Shown here piece by piece: positions 55,143-64,000 of a stretch of DNA of 64,000 nucleotides. Source of the DNA: Heracleum sosnowskyi (lineage: Eukaryota; Streptophyta; Magnoliopsida; Apiales; Apiaceae); assembly GCA_030848705.1 (NCBI GenBank), contig CM061238.1:51065133-51129132 (forward strand), read 5' to 3'. A program made the translations under genes and the position numbers. Position 1 is the first letter of the stretch. Each line of letters starts with the position of its first letter. Under the pieces are notes generated by a model. It saw nothing but the letters and a program-made list of their open reading frames with translations, was not told where the DNA came from and searched no databases.

Positions 55143-55270
55143 AAAGATGCTGTCACCAAAGGTACTGTCGACAAGGATACTGTCATAGAAGATGCTGTCT
55201 TGGAAGATGCTGTCGACAAGGGTACTGTCAAGGAAGGTTCTGTCAAGGATGAAGCCAAGGCTACTGTCAA
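55143..55270 (+). repeat. TGCTGTCA/TACTGTCA cluster inside the Copia-E accessory ORF (second)
   Basis: Nine copies in 128 bp (GATGCTGTCA, GGTACTGTCG, GATACTGTCA, GGTTCTGTCA and others), encoding Lys/Glu-Asp-Ala-Val and Gly-Thr-Val repeats. Confidence 0.9.
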
Positions 55271-56554
55271 GTCCAAAAGACTGAAAGCTAAAGCTAAGGC
55301 ATGGTTTTCTAGACAGAAACCTACAGGGAAGCACAAGTACTCAGGAAAGGAAAAGGCCACTGGATTTGGCAGGAATCTCAAAAAGCCAATTCAATCAATT
55401 CCTCCCAACAGTCTCAAGATTCAACAAATGCAATCAAGAGAAATCAAGAGCGTTGAGGTTAAGCTGGATGCAAATCAAGAGGCCACTGAGTACATTCTGT
55501 GGTGGGAAGAATCAAGGTCAGCCAAGATTGACAAGGACTTCAATCTGGTAGCCACATCAACCAAGAAAAGTACATCAACCATAGATAAAAGAAGAATTGA
55601 TTTCTTCTACCTGGAAAGAATGGTAGAGTTGCTGGAGAGCTATGATGATGTTTCAAAGGCTGTCATGGAACATGTTCTAAAATATCAGGTAGATAGGGAT
55701 GCTGAATTTTATCAGAAATTTGGCTATAACTTTGCAGATTTTGATGATGCTGATATTCTTACTGATCTCCCAGCCTCTCCTATACCATACCACTGGTACT
55801 ATGAGTTTCATGATTTACCCACAGAAGAAGGGCAAACCCAACCAACTAAGGAAGGGGAACCCAAGCCAAGCAAACAACCTGAATCTTCTGAATACTCTCA
55901 AACTCAGTCAGAACTTGATAAGAAGGAAGCTGAATTACTGGAAAAACACAAGGCCTCTAACAAGGCAGAAAGTGAAGCTCCAAATTATCAACCATATATG
56001 CTGGAAAATCCCCTAAGAGTCAAGTTCCTAAAAGAAGAAATCTATGTTTGCAGCTTGCATAAGCTTAAAACATCCACTCTGAAGGATTTACAGTATATGG
56101 TAGCTGGTTCAATTCATCCCTTGGAACAGATTTGTTCTGATGAGATAGAGAAGTTATTGGAAGGGAGAAAAGGAGAAGACTCAAAACTGGACAAGCAAAG
56201 AAGGAAGTCTCTCAATGCTTATCCTGGAAGTAGATTCAAGCTCATTAATGAAGAACTTCATTTCAGAACCTATCCATATGATATAGAGCAATGGCTGAAT
56301 CTCAGGGATGTTAGTTCTCTCATATCCCCTTCCATAAAGAAGATCATTGATGAAGTAGAGGATGATGCAGTGTCTGCTGCTGAAATTTCTCTTGTAGAAA
56401 GTCTAAGAAGCTGCTTGGCAGAAGCTCTCAAAAGAGAGGATGCAGCAAGACAGAAGAGGAGATCTCAAGCTAAGTGAAAATTCTTAAATTCTGATCTTGT
56501 TAGTTAAGTTGTCAGCACATATTGTAAATTTGTTGTTATTTTCCATAAAAACAA

Positions 56555-56566
56555 ATTGGGGGAGAT
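56555..56566 (+). other. Copia-E polypurine tract
   Basis: ATTGGGGGAGAT immediately before the 3' LTR. Confidence 0.92.
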
Positions 56567-57624
56567 TGTTGGGATTTATGGGTGATAGCATTGAAATAAC
56601 TTAACTTTGATTGTACTTAATTTTTCAAATTAAGTAGAACATACTGTCATAGCCAAAGTATGTTCTTGTAATCAGTATGTAATGTTATTCTAGTTGTATT
56701 GTTTGAAAGAAGTTCACTTATGTGTTCAAGCCTCAAAGAATGCTTTTTGGATGACAACATGAATAAAGGTTACTGTCCTAAAGCTGTGACAGTAAGATTA
56801 CAAGAAGACAGAATGTTGCAAGTCACGACAGCATATTCACTCTGACAGCAACATTGGCGGAAGACTACGCGACAGCAACTATTGCCCTCGACAGCAAGTT
56901 TGGGATCCTCGACAGCACTCTATGCGGGGAACTCATACTGTCACCAAAAGATCATTCCTGTGACAGCAAGCTTTGCGGCAAAAGTAACTGTCTCAATAAA
57001 GATCCTTATGCTAGGTATCTTTCTCAGTCAAATCCCGTGACAGTTTAAATGTTCAAGAAACAGGCGTGATGCAGTATCCCTAAGCTGCACCAAGTCTGCA
57101 AGACTACGACAGAAGCTTCAAGCACTGCAAAACAAAAGCGAATCAATTCAAGAGCAAGGTCAAGTCTTTATCTGCTGAATTGGTTTAGCTGGAAATGGAG
57201 TGAATCTAGGTTGCTTTCTTTGTAATGTATATCTGACATGATAGCAATTTAGGAAAGTCACATGGGTAAGACAATCTGTAAGAAGCTGCCACTTGACAGT
57301 GACAGCAGCTTCACAAACCCGTGACTGATAGTGATAGGGTTAGTCTTATACCTACTATCAATTCATTCTAGAATTGTAACGAAGACAAGCAAGTGTCTTT
57401 GAAGAAAACCCGAAGCTCGAGAATTCTTTCTTGAGGTTGTAGCAACACTTTGCAAAATAAATAAAACATTTATTTTGTGAATCTTGTTCTTACTGAATAC
57501 TGTTCGTGATTGCATATATTGCTGATAACGTTTAATCTTGATTTTAGTTGTTGAAATTTAGATTGAATTTTATCAGTATTGCATTCATCCCCCCCCCCCC
57601 TTCTGCAATACACAAGGACTAACA
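56567..57624 (+). repeat. Copia-E 3' LTR
   Basis: 1058 bp, nearly identical to the 5' LTR; the C run before the end has 12 C (57589-57600) against nine. Followed by GCAGT. Confidence 0.94.
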
Positions 57625-59665
57625 GCAGTCTATACACAAAGTTTGGGAAGTCTTCATTCTCAAAACCAGGTGGTTGAGACACATAAACTTCTTCAGCAAG
57701 ATCACCATTGAGAAATGCAGTTTTCACATCCATTTGATACACCTTGAAGTCTGAGTGAGCTGCAAAAGCCAGGAAGATTCTGATGGCTTCCAGTCTTGCT
57801 ACAGGTGCAAATGTCACATCATAATCAATGCCTTCTTGCTGACAATATCCTTTGGCAACCAGCCTTGCTTTGTTTCTAATTACCACTCCTTCTTCATCCA
57901 TCTTGTTTCTGAACACCCATTTGGTGTCAATAACATTCTTTCCTTTTGGAGGTGGCACTAGTTCCCATACTTTGTTTTTCTCAAATTGATTCAATTCTTC
58001 TTGCATGGCAACAATCCAATCAGAAATCTTCAAAGCTTCTTCAACTACTTTAGGTTCCTCTTGTGATAGAAAGCAGCTATACAGACATGTATTCATTGTT
58101 GCCCTTCTTGTTCTAACTCCCTCACCAGGATCTCCAATGATTTGATCCCTAGTGTGGGCTCTGTCCGATTTCCTTGTGTGCCCCTGTTCATTTCCTTCGT
58201 CTGTTCCAAGCTCATTTTGGTTGACAGATGCATTTTCTTCTTCTCCCCCTGTGTTTGTGAACCCTTGCACAGGTGTTTGAAGAAGATTGTCAACTTCAAG
58301 AATTTCATTTTCTAGAACAGTTTGAACAGGTGGTACACTGTCTTGATCACTTGTTTTAAGTCCAGGAGTTTTCTTGTCATCAAAGGTAACAACCATGCTT
58401 TCCATGACTTTGTGTTGCTCAGGTATAAACACCCTGTATGCTGTCCTTTCCAGAGAGTATCCAATGAAGATACCTTCAAATGCCTTTGCATCAAATTTTC
58501 CAACATGCTCAGAGGTATCCTTCATCACAAAACACTTGCTTCCAAAAACATGCAGATGCTCGAATGATGCTCTTTTTCCAGTCATCAATGAGTAAGGAGT
58601 TTTGCCAAACTTCTTATTGATCAATGTTCTATTTTGCACATAGCATGCTGTGTTAACAGCATCAGCCCAAAAGCTAGTAGGTAGCTTTGCATCCAACAAC
58701 ATTGTCCTTGCAGCTTCAATGAGAGTTCTATTCTTTCTGTCAACTACTCCATTTTGTTGAGGTGTTCTAGGAGCTAAGAATTGTTGAGAAATTCCTTTAT
58801 CTTTTCAAAACTCATACAATGTTGAATTTCTGAACTCAGTCCCATTATCACTTCTCAAAGCAACTACAGAGGAACCAGTGCTTTGTGCTTCTCTATCAAC
58901 TCTCTTGATATGCTCTATTATGACTTGAGGTGCTTTATCCTTGGAGAATAGGAATTCCACCCAAGTATATCTTGAATAATCATCAACCATCACTAGAGCA
59001 TATTTCTTTTTGGAAAGGGACATTACATTCACAGGGCCAAATAAATCCATGTGAATTAGCTGCAGAGGTTTTGAGTTTGTATTGAGCAACTTGTTCTTGT
59101 GACTTGATCTTTTAATCTTTCCTTTCTGACAAGCTTCACATGCTCCATCTTGCACAAACTCCAAGGCAGGCAAATCCCTGATGAGTTCTCTCTTGGTTAG
59201 AGAGTTCATTGCCTGAACATTCAAGTGAGACAGTTTCTTGTGCCATAGCCAGAATTCCTCATTTGTGGCTTTAGTGTAGAAACAACAAATTTCTCCCTTG
59301 TCTGCAGCCTTGAGATCAGCTACAAACAGGCTTCCTTTCTTCACACCAGTTAGAACAACTTCACCACTTTCTCTTTTTGAGATTGAACAATGATCTTCAT
59401 CAAATTCCACTTTGAAACCCCTGTTGGTAAATTGTCCAATGCTCAAGAGATTATGCTTCAATCCTTCAACAAATGCTACATCTTCAATAATGACATTTCC
59501 AGATTTAACATTGCCATATCCCATTGTATAACCAATGTTGTCATTTCCAAAGGTTACTGATGGGCCAGCCTTTTCCTCAAAATGTGATAGCAGGGCTATA
59601 TCACCAGTCATGTGACTTGAGCATCCACTGTCCAAGATCCATATGACTCTTTTATTCATGTTGCC
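57625..59665 (-). pseudogene. pol: Copia-C pol, protease to RT N-terminal part
   Basis: The minus strand reads protease 'WILDSGCSSHMTGD' (near 59640), an integrase HHCC site (WHKKLSHLN to Cys-Glu-Ala-Cys), MDLFGP and RSDNGTEF. An in-frame TGA at 58805-58807, where Copia-E has Cys, breaks it. It continues with the catalytic Glu segment, the variable linker, then RT through 'YQMDVKTAFLNGDLAEEVY' to Phe-Val-Tyr-Arg-Leu at the Copia-E insertion. The linker here lacks the family motif seen in A and E. Apart from the one stop this part looks intact. Confidence 0.93.
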
Positions 59666-59700
59666 CTGCATTCACAAAGTAACTAAGTTGTTTTTGGTAC
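59666..59700 (-). other. Copia-C gag-pol junction with GT...AG-like segment
   Basis: On the minus strand GTACCA at a codon boundary, the gag TAG (59685-59683), then a segment ending GAATGCAG before GG. It is 35 nt, and its removal would align Gag and Pol frames, which differ here. Confidence 0.4.
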
Positions 59701-62151
59701 CCACACTTGGTAGGGTCCAGTTGATTTAGAAACATTTTTGTTAACAATTCTTTTGTCATAAATTGCATTCCTCACAGTAGGAGACTTCACTTTTTCTGTG
59801 GCTTTGGAGTTTACACTCTTAGGCTCACATGAAGTTTTCACCCTCTCACCCTTGATTGGGGATCCTGTCCTGTGAGTGTGTACATGTGTGTGTGATTCAC
59901 AGGATTGTGCAAAGTCAAGTTTATGCTTAAGAGATAAACAGTTAGCAATCACAGTCACATAGCATGTCATGCAGTTTGGCTTACCACAAAAAGAATCATG
60001 ACTAGAATTTATGCTAGCAGAATGGTTACTCAGATTATCAACTTCAGCAATCTCAGGCTTACTACACTTATGAGTCAAATGATTAACAGATAGGCATTTC
60101 TGACATTGTTTCCTGGGAGCATTTGGCACATAAGCATAGTTGTTACCCTTGTTGACACCTACCTTACCATTTCTGTTTTGTTTCTTTTTCTTAACAACTT
60201 CTTTCTTTACTTTAGCACTCTTGACAAGGTTGTCTTTGGTCTCTTTCTGATTGACAGATTCAGGAGAGGAAGAAGTATCTTTAGCAGCCTCATCTTCTTC
60301 AAGAAGTTGTTGTTTGATGATCAATAGTTCTTCATCAAACTCAACAACACTCTTTTTGAAGATGGGCTTTTCAACACTAGACAGAATGGTTGGGGCATTT
60401 TTGTTTGTAAAAGATTCTTTTCCTTTGACCTTTGCCTTCTTCCTTCCTTTATCATTTTCATAGTCAAAACCAACTCCAACCTTGCAATCTTCAGTGTGTT
60501 CCTTGTGATAGGTTTGAATAAGCTCAGATGAGTTTTTGAAACTTCTTAGCTTTAATTCATTTTCAGCAATTTGCTCTCTAAGTGCCTTTTCTATTTGTTC
60601 AGCACAAATTACTTTGTTTTTGAGATACTCAATCTCCTTATTCAAACCATCAAGGCTCACCACAATTAACTCATGTTCCTCATTCTTTTCTGTAAGCTCA
60701 AGGTTCTTAGCAGTTAGCCTGTCAATTTCTTCATTAGCAACTAACATGCTAGTATGAATATTAAACATTTCAGTACTCATGTCTTCAACAGTCTGCTTGT
60801 ATTGAAAGGGAGTCATATCAAGAGAAGTAAGAATAGGTACCTGACTTGAAGAGTCACCATCATCAGAAAATGCCATCAAGGCATAGTTTGAGTACTCTTG
60901 TTCTTCTTCTTCATCAGAGTCATCCCAGCACTTTCCCTCAGCAATAAAAGCTTTACCTTGTTGTTTCTTGAGTAGAGCTTCATACTTGGCTTCAAGCTCT
61001 AAGAATGCTTTATCCTTTTTGACCTGTTTAGGCTTTTTGCACTCTGTGGCAAAATGCCCAAGTTCATTGCAGTTGTAGCATCTTATTTTGGACCTATCCA
61101 CACTCCCAGATTTGTATCCTCCCTTAGTTGCACCAGCAATCCCTTTTCCTTTGTTGAAAGATTTTGAGCTACCTGAACCACTAGCATTTCCACTATTGAA
61201 TTTAGACATGAATGGCTGCTTCCTCTTAAACCTGATGTTAGGATATCTCCTAGCCATATAGGCAAAAGATTTGTTTTCCATCTTGTCCAGCTCATCTTTG
61301 CTGTAGAACTCATCCTCCTCAGGTAAATCATACACAACCTGAGTTTCATCACCAGTGTCATCACTTTCCAGTTCCTCAATCTTGACTTGACTGACTTTTA
61401 GAGATTCCATTCTTTGACCTAGATTGTCAGCAATAAGGGCACAAGAGGTATTGGCCATTAATCCTTGCTTTGCTTGAATAGATCTCTTTTGAAACAGCTC
61501 TAACTCATATGTCTTCAAAACACCATACAGCACATCAAAACCAATCTTTGTTAGATCTCTTTCTTTAAGGGAAGAGATTCTTGGTTCCAAGTGATCTGGA
61601 AGAGTTAGTAAGAACTTCATATTGAGCTCTTTTGTCTCATAGTGTTTGTCATAGAGTTTGAGCTCATTTATCAGCTTGTTGAACCTCTCAAATACTTCTG
61701 TGATTCCATCCTTTGGTTGAGCCATGAATGCTTCATACTGTGAGACCAGAATATGCTTTTTGTTCTTCCTTACCTCAGGAGTTCCTTCACATAGCACTTC
61801 TATGAGATCCCACATTTTCTTTGCACTACTGCAGTGGGCAACAGTACCATACATGTTGAAATCGATAGATTCACAGATGATAAGTTGAAGATGTCCATCC
61901 AGTGCTATTTTCTCCTTTTCAGGATCAGTGTATTTTGAGGGGTCTTTAGGAACATGCCTTGCTGGTATTATCTCAGTGCCTACTGTTGTTTCACCAATCT
62001 CAATCATTGGAATAAAGGGACCATGCTTTAGTATGTCTAAATACATGGGATTAGAAGCTTTGATGAACAGTAACATCTTCTTCTTCCATAAGTTGTAGTG
62101 CTCCTTGTTGAAGGGAGGAATCTTGATACTGCTTAGTTTCTGTGAACTCAT
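59683..62151 (-). CDS. gag: Copia-C Gag, about 822 aa
   Basis: The likely start is Met-Ser-Ser-Gln-Lys at 62151, matching the Copia-E N-terminus; the Met at 62199 overlaps the PBS. The copia gag-polypeptide domain spans about residues 10-215. First knuckle 'CYNCNELGHFATEC' is near 61083-61040, followed by a Glu/Lys-rich stretch and a coiled coil (60800-60530). Second knuckle 'CQKCLSVNHLTHKC' is near 60100-60060. It ends WVPKTT-TAG. No internal stop. Unlike Copia-E Gag it has no motif-encoded repeat between coiled coil and second knuckle. Confidence 0.93.
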   Translation of the reverse strand: MSSQKLSSIKIPPFNKEHYNLWKKKMLLFIKASNPMYLDILKHGPFIPMIEIGETTVGTEIIPARHVPKDPSKYTDPEKEKIALDGHLQLIICESIDFNMYGTVAHCSSAKKMWDLIEVLCEGTPEVRKNKKHILVSQYEAFMAQPKDGITEVFERFNKLINELKLYDKHYETKELNMKFLLTLPDHLEPRISSLKERDLTKIGFDVLYGVLKTYELELFQKRSIQAKQGLMANTSCALIADNLGQRMESLKVSQVKIEELESDDTGDETQVVYDLPEEDEFYSKDELDKMENKSFAYMARRYPNIRFKRKQPFMSKFNSGNASGSGSSKSFNKGKGIAGATKGGYKSGSVDRSKIRCYNCNELGHFATECKKPKQVKKDKAFLELEAKYEALLKKQQGKAFIAEGKCWDDSDEEEEQEYSNYALMAFSDDGDSSSQVPILTSLDMTPFQYKQTVEDMSTEMFNIHTSMLVANEEIDRLTAKNLELTEKNEEHELIVVSLDGLNKEIEYLKNKVICAEQIEKALREQIAENELKLRSFKNSSELIQTYHKEHTEDCKVGVGFDYENDKGRKKAKVKGKESFTNKNAPTILSSVEKPIFKKSVVEFDEELLIIKQQLLEEDEAAKDTSSSPESVNQKETKDNLVKSAKVKKEVVKKKKQNRNGKVGVNKGNNYAYVPNAPRKQCQKCLSVNHLTHKCSKPEIAEVDNLSNHSASINSSHDSFCGKPNCMTCYVTVIANCLSLKHKLDFAQSCESHTHVHTHRTGSPIKGERVKTSCEPKSVNSKATEKVKSPTVRNAIYDKRIVNKNVSKSTGPYQVWVPKTT

Positions 62152-62186
62152 TCTTGATCTTTTTTCTGTTTGTATGTTAACAGCCC

Positions 62187-62198
62187 GCTCTGATACCA
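62187..62198 (-). other. Copia-C primer binding site
   Basis: TGGTATCAGAGC on the minus strand, two nt inside the 5' LTR, complementary to initiator-Met tRNA. Confidence 0.95.
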
Positions 62199-62200
62199 CT

Positions 62201-63504
62201 TGTTAGAAATGAATACTACTAGAAACTAGACAGAGGGGGGGTGAATGGATAGTTGGATATATTTTTAGATTCTTGAAACACAAGATAAACTGTATATGAT
62301 TATGCTATGTTATATGCAGAAAGTAAACAACACACACAATCACTTTAATCTACTTTGTATTAAGTAAATTAAATACTACAGCTTTCCAAAAATTCACAAA
62401 TGAATTTCTGGCTTCTAAACAAGAACAGTTTGTGTCTTGCTTGCTTACAGAGAAAAGAGTGCTAGAAATAAAACCTTGTGTATCTCTCTTACAGCTTACA
62501 ATGGTGTGTGCACAATATATATATTAACCTATACAAACTAGGCACACACAATATTACACAGCTACCCCTTCTAAAAGTCCAACTTGTCCTGCCATACGAC
62601 CTGCTTTTCGGAGTCTTTCCCGTTTCTGTAGCTGCTTGTCTCTTATCTTTCTCTCCAAGTTTAGCTGTAGATTTGCCATCTGTTCTTTGGACCACCTTGC
62701 CAGAACAAATGCTTCAGTATTTGTCTCTTTTGATTCTTGGTTCTGTACCTTGATTTGTCTTGTTGTAAACGGCTAAGTGTTGATATCGTGAACTCCACTT
62801 TATTCCTGACTTCGCGATGTCCCTTGTAAAGACTACGCGATATGGCCTTTGAGGACTTTGCGACATAGGCCATTTGATGACTATGCGACATAGGTCATTT
62901 GAGGACTATGCGACATAGGTCATTTGAGGACTATGCGACATAGGCCATTTGACAACTATGCGACATAAGCCATTTGAGGACTATGCGACATAGGTCATTA
63001 AATGACTATGCGACATAAGCCATTTGAGGACTTCACGATCTAGGCATCTTTGACTTTGCTGACTTCAACACTTCACGACATGAGTCTTGAGGACTTCACG
63101 ATATAGTACAATATTGACTATGCGATATAGCACTTCTCGACATGGATATTGGTGACTTCACGACATAGCTTTCTTCTGACTTTGCTATATAATGCCTTAG
63201 ACAAATTTCTGCAACTTATTTCTTCAGAGCCTTATTCATCTCTATCCTGCTACATGAACATTTCTGAACTTCTACCAAGACAATTATTTAATGGCCAATA
63301 TACATTCTAGATTGCAAGAAACCTACTAAGCTCATTATAAGTCGGAGCATACATGATCAAGCTAATGTTCATGAGAACAAGACAAGTACATATAGAGACC
63401 TATACTATATCCCAGTGATAGAATTCACTAGGTCATGTAGTGTGACATAGTCACATAGTGTAGGCTTGTTAATAGTGGTATTCAGACATGTCTTGAGCCT
63501 AACA
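62201..63504 (-). repeat. Copia-C 5' LTR
   Basis: 1304 bp. TATA region on the minus strand at 62513-62527, motif array at 62782-63190 upstream of it. G7 run near the inner end. About 14 base differences from the 3' LTR. Confidence 0.93.
62782..63190 (-). repeat. GACTATGCGACATAG array in Copia-C 5' LTR
   Basis: Same array as in the 3' LTR with the 25-bp spacing preserved; single-base differences fall mostly at its right edge. Confidence 0.92.
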
Positions 63505-63509
63505 ATGTC

Positions 63510-64000
63510 GTTTGGGGTATTATTTTCCGTTTAATATAAAAAGGCGTATCGTACATTATTTTGCGTATAATCAAGCTTATTTATCGTTAAATATCTAAAA
63601 ATCTCTGAACCGTGTTCTTCGTGTTCTTGAGAATCAAACCAACTTTTGAAGGCGTTATCGGGATCCGATTTCGACGCTCTAGTAGTCGAATCGAATCTCT
63701 CAACATCCTCTACTTGAATCCATCATCAAAATTTGCGTGGGTATGATTTCTGAGTTTTTCTTATTTTTAATTATTTAATTATTTCGAATTAATTGTTTTA
63801 ATTTGGGGAAATCTTTGATTGTTGATGTTCTTGATAATTGAGGGCATGAATAGATTGTGCGTGTTGTAATGAGCCTATTGATAATTTTCTTGGGATTTTT
63901 AGAGTCCTAATTTGAGCAAATCGGAAAGTTATATAAGTCACTAGATTTTTGAAGCTTGGCCGGAATTTAAGCTCGGTTGATTGTTCCTTAATTTGTTTTT
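63510..64000 (+). mobile_element. LTR-Y, right part
   Basis: It continues the sequence interrupted at 22116 (ATGTC, then GTTTGGGG). A TATAAAAAG box is at 63534-63542, and the sequence then becomes leader-like. No ORF is seen. It runs off the window, so the element type cannot be settled. Confidence 0.45.

Larger units (their letters stand above)
51415..56477 (+). pseudogene. Copia-E accessory ORF, about 1687 codons, one frameshift
   Basis: Start ATGGCCCCC (Met-Ala-Pro-Lys). Residues 1-215 form a folded domain with 'FKGLVFFLNKSYLGYAIT', 'LEAFWQTAV', 'INTSLGITL', 'LRKEWSMIFDAMVKVF' and HYPRFLMLC, matching the Copia-C N-terminus and, by recall, the 'putative plant transposon protein' pattern. 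A Ser/Pro/Glu-rich linker (about 270-600) follows, with motif-encoded Asp-Ala-Val/Asp-Thr-Val repeats (53040-53245). A coiled coil (about 53660-53800) ends at a Lys-Gly-Glu-Lys signature. The frame shifts in the CT run at 53719-53730. Later parts include an Asp run (about 54898-54925), a second motif-encoded repeat (55143-55270) and a basic C-terminus. The single break at a dinucleotide run could be a sequencing error. Confidence 0.8.
43098..57624 (+). mobile_element. Copia-E: young, nearly intact Sire-type element
   Basis: 14.5 kb with LTRs of 1055 and 1058 bp, flanked by GCAGT (43093-43097, 57625-57629). Order is LTR, PBS, gag, pol, small acidic ORF, accessory ORF, polypurine tract, LTR. 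By eye the LTRs differ at about five bases plus a C-run length, so it is among the youngest insertions. gag and pol have no internal stops apart from the conserved one between them; the accessory ORF has one frameshift in a CT run. It splits the RT codons of Copia-C in opposite orientation. Confidence 0.97.
22117..63504 (-). mobile_element. Copia-C: full-length Sire-type element with two nested insertions
   Basis: On the minus strand the order is 5' LTR (63504-62201), PBS, gag, pol, spacer, accessory ORF, polypurine tract and 3' LTR (23447-22117). ATGTC flanks it on both sides (22112-22116, 63505-63509). Copia-E interrupts RT (43098-57624, duplication GCAGT) and Gypsy-D interrupts RNase H (29564-42375, duplication CTAAC). 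Removing both leaves an element of about 14 kb. Damage is limited: one stop in integrase, one frameshift in RNase H and two TAG codons in the accessory ORF. LTRs differ at about 14 sites plus a 24-27-bp indel. Confidence 0.95.

Noticed and set aside
1..64000. Host genes, tRNA or rRNA genes
   Set aside because: Every long frame belongs to a transposable element. The tRNA-like words found are primer binding sites of 12 nt.

Overview
The window is plant nuclear heterochromatin made almost entirely of nested transposable elements. I find no host protein gene, rRNA or tRNA gene. The evidence is three Ty1/copia elements of the Sire/Maximus type with PBS sites complementary to initiator-Met tRNA, a Ty3/gypsy chromovirus of the Tekay/Del type, a Tat-like non-autonomous LTR element with an antisense ORF, and a CACTA DNA transposon with a 3-bp target duplication. 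The lineages and AT-rich LTRs fit a large-genome flowering plant, probably a dicot; I cannot name the species.

Layout. 1-13233: Copia-A (+), 5' LTR outside the window, decayed gag, pol and accessory ORF, with a CACTA element (5133-6851) inserted in its RNase H region. 13234-20231: part of a long gypsy LTR (X, minus strand), split by the non-autonomous element B (14333-18441). 20232-21650: decayed 3' end of another Sire-like copia (F, minus). 21651-22116 and 63510-64000: the two halves of what looks like another LTR (Y), split by Copia-C. 22117-63504: Copia-C (minus), holding two younger insertions: Gypsy-D (29564-42375, minus) in its RNase H and Copia-E (43098-57624, plus) in its RT. Exact 5-bp duplications (TCTAT for B, ATGTC for C, CTAAC for D, GCAGT for E) and TCA for the CACTA element fix the insertion points. 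LTR differences counted by eye (B about 2%, C about 1%, D and E about 0.4-0.5%) agree with the nesting order.

How the parts work. Each copia element has a Gag with two CCHC knuckles, a Pol (protease, integrase, RT, RNase H) and, after a spacer, a very large accessory ORF of about 1500-1700 codons. Three features recur across the three divergent families and are the main discovery candidates. (1) The accessory ORF has what looks like its own promoter: a TATA-like box 108-118 nt before an ATG that always begins Met-Ala-Pro, with a CT-rich leader. (2) Each family carries its own short motif in clusters in the LTR and in the spacer upstream of that internal promoter (TTTCGTTGAC in A, TACTGTCA in E, GACTATGCGACATAG in C, and a fourth, TATCCATAGA, in F); in A and E the motif also invades disordered linkers of the coding regions. 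(3) Gag ends at the same place in all three (WVPxxT then stop), followed 17-20 nt later by TGCAG|GG, and removing the GT...AG segment there aligns Gag and Pol frames every time although its length differs. My hypothesis is a self-encoded accessory regulator acting on family-specific motif arrays; this is inference, not shown by the sequence.
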